Positions 61,990 through 64,000 of a stretch of 64,000 nucleotides of DNA are shown in pieces. Source of the DNA: Gracilimonas sp. (lineage in GTDB: Bacteria > Bacteroidota > Rhodothermia > Balneolales > Balneolaceae); assembly GCF_017641085.1 (NCBI RefSeq), contig NZ_JAEPPI010000002.1, positions 1 through 64,000 on the forward strand, read 5' to 3'. Numbering within the stretch: position 1 is the first letter of the stretch; each line of letters begins with the position of its first letter. Position numbers and translations under genes: made by a program. The notes beneath the pieces were generated by a model that did no database searches, was not told where the DNA came from, and saw only the letters and a list, made by a program, of their open reading frames with translations.

Positions 61990-62041
61990 ACCTAATCATT
62001 TTTTCGCTATGTTTGTCCCGAACTAATTAAACACCGGATTT

Positions 62042-62803
62042 GTGGAAGTTTTAGGGATCGATATTGGAAGTTACGGCATCAAAGGTGCCATCGTGGATAC
62101 AGACAAAGGAGAGATTGTATCCAAGAAACGTACAACTGATAAAATTGATGATACCCGCCCGCATAAGCTCATCTCAAAACTGCACAAGGTGGTTAAGAAG
62201 TTTGACTGGGATGGCCCGATCGGATGCGCCTTCCCGGCAGCAACCAGCAAAGGAATCGTACTCTCCACCACCCGGATGGACCAAGGCTGGGTGGATGCCG
62301 ATGCCGACCATCTGTTTACCGAAATCACCGGATGTAACGTAAGCGTGATTAACGACACGGATGCTGTAGGCTTGGCGGAAATGAAATTCGGCGTGGGCAA
62401 AGAACAGCGCGGAACCGTAATTGTATTAACGGTAGGTACCGGAATTGGCTCATCCATATTTGTGGATGGCACGTTGGTTCCCAACACTGAATTAGGCCAG
62501 GTTGAAATAAAGGGAATTAGCATTGAAGAAAGAGCCTCGAACCGGGTCCGAAAAGAAGAAGGAATCCGAAAGAAAACCTGGGGCAAACGGCTACAGCTGG
62601 TATTAGAGCAGTATGAGCGGCTTTTTCATCCCGATCTTTTCATCCTTGGCGGGCAGCTTTCCAAGAAAGCCGATAAAACCTTTCCCTACATCAAAATAAA
62701 GACCAAGTTTAAGGCTGCCAGCCTGCTTAATAATGCAAGTATTGTGGGCGCGGCTTATTACGCGGCCTCGGTTCAGCTTAAGAATAAAGAGTTCTACCGG
62801 TAG
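62042..62803 (+). CDS. ppgK: Polyphosphate glucokinase (ROK family)
   Basis: A 253-aa ROK-fold kinase of PpgK length, using polyphosphate (and often ATP) to phosphorylate glucose. It has the phosphate-1 loop LGIDIGSYGIKGAIVD, GCAFPAATSKGIV, the catalytic Asp in VINDTDAVGLAEMKFG, VLTVGTGIGSSIFVDG and FILGGQLSKKADK. The ROK zinc motif is absent, as usual in PpgK. The start is GTG at 62042. Flanked by a palindrome on the left and a convergent VOC gene on the right, so it is transcribed alone or with secA. Confidence 0.92.
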   Translation: MEVLGIDIGSYGIKGAIVDTDKGEIVSKKRTTDKIDDTRPHKLISKLHKVVKKFDWDGPIGCAFPAATSKGIVLSTTRMDQGWVDADADHLFTEITGCNVSVINDTDAVGLAEMKFGVGKEQRGTVIVLTVGTGIGSSIFVDGTLVPNTELGQVEIKGISIEERASNRVRKEEGIRKKTWGKRLQLVLEQYERLFHPDLFILGGQLSKKADKTFPYIKIKTKFKAASLLNNASIVGAAYYAASVQLKNKEFYR

Positions 62804-62806
62804 GTG

Positions 62807-63184
62807 TTATTCGTTGGAATGAAGCGCTATTCGGTTACCTTCGCTATCCAGTATCACGGCCATATAGCCATTGTCTTCGGTGATAAGTCTTTTGGGGATC
62901 ATGACTTTCCCCCCGGCCTCTTCCACCCGATCAAGTATGGATTGTAAATTGGGATTGGCGTTCAGGTATAAAAGAGGGCCGTGACTATCACTCGGAAAGT
63001 ACCATTCCTTATTCTCGATGATTGTGCCACCCACAGTTCCCGTAGTGGCAGGGAAAAGTGCCATACGTAAACCATCTCCTATATCAAGTTCCGGCATTTC
63101 AAACTCAAAGATAGTTTCGTAGAACTTTTTTGCCCGGTCAATATCGTTGGCCGGTATCTCGAACCAGTTTATCGCATTATTCAT
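62807..63184 (-). CDS. VOC (glyoxalase/bleomycin-resistance fold) protein
   Basis: A 125-aa single-module VOC protein: INWFEIPANDIDRAKKFYETIF at the N-terminus, then YLNANPNLQSILDRVEEAGGKVMIPK and a final YMAVILDSEGNRIALHS. VOC proteins bind a metal and can be lyases, dioxygenases or antibiotic-sequestering dimers; the reaction here is unknown. It is 65 bases downstream of the MarR regulator on the same strand, so it may be its regulated gene. Confidence 0.88.
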   Translation of the reverse strand: MNNAINWFEIPANDIDRAKKFYETIFEFEMPELDIGDGLRMALFPATTGTVGGTIIENKEWYFPSDSHGPLLYLNANPNLQSILDRVEEAGGKVMIPKRLITEDNGYMAVILDSEGNRIALHSNE

Positions 63185-63249
63185 CTAATACATTCCTCCG
63201 CCTGAATTTTAAAATAATTGACCGATAGTACAGGATGACGGGGTTAAAT

Positions 63250-63693
63250 TCAAGAACGCGCTTTTTCCAGTAACAAGTTCAGCTGCTCGGCTTCTTCTTC
63301 GGAAATCAGTGTGAACTTTTCATCGAGGGTATGAATACGATCTTCGATCTGTGCCAATAAACGAAGGCCTTCATATTTGATGAATACCTGAATCAAGCGA
63401 CCATCGTTGGGATCTTTACGCTTACGGACCAGGTCTTTTTTTATAAGCCTGTCCACAAGGCGGGAAGTATCCGAGCTTTTGTCCATCATTTCCTCCTGAA
63501 TCTGCTTGGTGGACATCGGTTCATTATTGGCTGCCTTCAATATTCTGAGTATAGAAAGCTGTTGCGGTGTTAAATCGAATTCATCCAGGAACTCCTTTAT
63601 GGCCGCCCGAAGCCAGACTTCCGTTTCAAAGATGTTCGTTCTCAGTTCGCGCCAGACGTTTTTTAGAGCCGTTGCAGTAGCGTTAGCACTCAT
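63250..63693 (-). CDS. MarR family transcriptional regulator
   Basis: A 147-aa winged-helix regulator. The DNA-binding part has LTPQQLSILRILKAANNEPMSTKQIQEEM (recognition region), DKSSDTSRLVDRLIKKDLVRKRKDPNDGRLIQV (helix plus wing with the conserved DxRxxxV-like DGRLIQV). The N- and C-terminal helices form the dimer. I start at ATG 63693; an in-frame TTG lies 13 codons upstream. A palindrome about 50 bases upstream may be its own operator. Ligand unknown. Confidence 0.92.
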   Translation of the reverse strand: MSANATATALKNVWRELRTNIFETEVWLRAAIKEFLDEFDLTPQQLSILRILKAANNEPMSTKQIQEEMMDKSSDTSRLVDRLIKKDLVRKRKDPNDGRLIQVFIKYEGLRLLAQIEDRIHTLDEKFTLISEEEAEQLNLLLEKARS

Positions 63694-63741
63694 ATAATCA
63701 GTTTTTATTGCAGATGATATAATTGCGCTCAATATAATGTC

Positions 63742-63757
63742 TGAACATCAATGTTCA
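63742..63757. promoter_or_regulatory. Operator-like palindrome upstream of the MarR gene
   Basis: TGAACAT-CA-ATGTTCA is a perfect 7-2-7 palindrome of the size bound by MarR dimers, about 50 bases before the regulator start and about 30 bases after the end of the EamA gene. Autoregulation is inferred from position. Confidence 0.5.
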
Positions 63758-63788
63758 AACAAATTTACACTGAAGGCTGTTCTGGCAG

Positions 63789-64000
63789 CTATATAGATTC
63801 AGAGGCAAGAGGCGCCTGCTTCGTTTTGCCGCGTTCCAGTACAATAAAGTTACCGGAGATAATGAAAGCCACCCCCACGATGCCTGTTATCGTCCAGCTA
63901 TAGTTTTCAAATATGGTGGATAATATGAGGGCGATGATAGGAACTACCAGCTGAACATATCCCGCCCGGCTGGCACCAATTCGACCTATCAAACTCAGAT
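63789..64000 (-). CDS. EamA/DMT family transporter, C-terminal fragment
   Basis: The last 70 codons of a drug/metabolite transporter; the rest lies beyond the right edge. Seen are LIGRIGASRAGYVQLVVPIIALILS (the start of an EamA repeat with the RxxAxxx...L.P pattern), then WTITGIVGVAFIISGNFIVLERG with the terminal GxxLIxxGxxL-like helix. The DMT family exports small metabolites. It precedes the MarR gene on the same strand. Substrate unknown. Confidence 0.85.
   Translation of the reverse strand, partial: LSLIGRIGASRAGYVQLVVPIIALILSTIFENYSWTITGIVGVAFIISGNFIVLERGKTKQAPLASESI

Overview
The window looks like a chromosomal segment of an FCB-group bacterium, most likely Balneolota/Rhodothermota (Balneola- or Gracilimonas-like). 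This placement is inference, not a database match. Supporting signs are two exported proteins ending in PNPFNP-type (type IX secretion) sorting domains, a TonB receptor paired with a DUF4249 lipoprotein, several promoters with the Bacteroidota-type TAnnTTTG box, and many lipoprotein and outer-membrane genes.

Layout. 1-475: start of tuf preceded by four tRNA genes (Thr-Tyr-Gly-Thr, minus strand), the same order as E. coli thrU-tyrU-glyT-thrT-tufB. 543-3419: minus-strand operon queA-ispD-ispF-dedA (queuosine, MEP isoprenoid pathway, membrane protein). 3588-10345: compact plus-strand run with an exported protein, a LytR_C protein, rsfS, a lipoprotein, a 2-hydroxyacid dehydrogenase and a 1297-aa NtrY-like kinase. 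10407-14774: MATE exporter, then a type III polyketide synthase, methyltransferase and flavin monooxygenase operon. 14771-22219: GAF kinase, aconitase, TonB receptor and DUF4249. 22589-26318: AT-rich lipoproteins and a mosaic secreted metalloprotease. 26548-30081: rplM-rpsI-rpsB-tsf-pyrH with a structured RNA ahead of rpsB. 30271-31170: Abi_2/HEPN gene broken by an in-frame stop. 31387-35317: hutU-hutI-hutG histidine degradation. 35387-40934: thioredoxin-like protein, trans-sulfuration PLP enzyme, sensor kinase, M48 protease, small lipoprotein, MgtC.

41124-48400 is the most interesting stretch. A ring-cleaving dioxygenase and a carboxylesterase resembling MhqO/MhqD are followed by a CPA2 antiporter with an RCK domain, a DsbA-like protein, a UBP-type zinc finger, a cyclic-nucleotide-binding histidine kinase, and a response regulator fused to glutaredoxin-like and thioredoxin-reductase-like domains. 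The antiporter, DsbA-like, zinc-finger and kinase genes overlap or nearly touch. All three thioredoxin-pathway folds lack the usual CxxC. I infer a redox or electrophile sensing pathway that drives a flavin-enzyme output instead of transcription.

48565-64000: secreted endonuclease I, TIGR03545/TIGR03546 pair, choice-of-anchor-B lipoprotein, a serine-palmitoyltransferase-like enzyme, birA, a CBM48 protein, secA without its zinc tail, polyphosphate glucokinase, a VOC protein, a MarR regulator with an operator-like palindrome, and the end of an EamA transporter. Palindromic intergenic repeats of several families occur throughout; one family keeps its stem by paired base changes.
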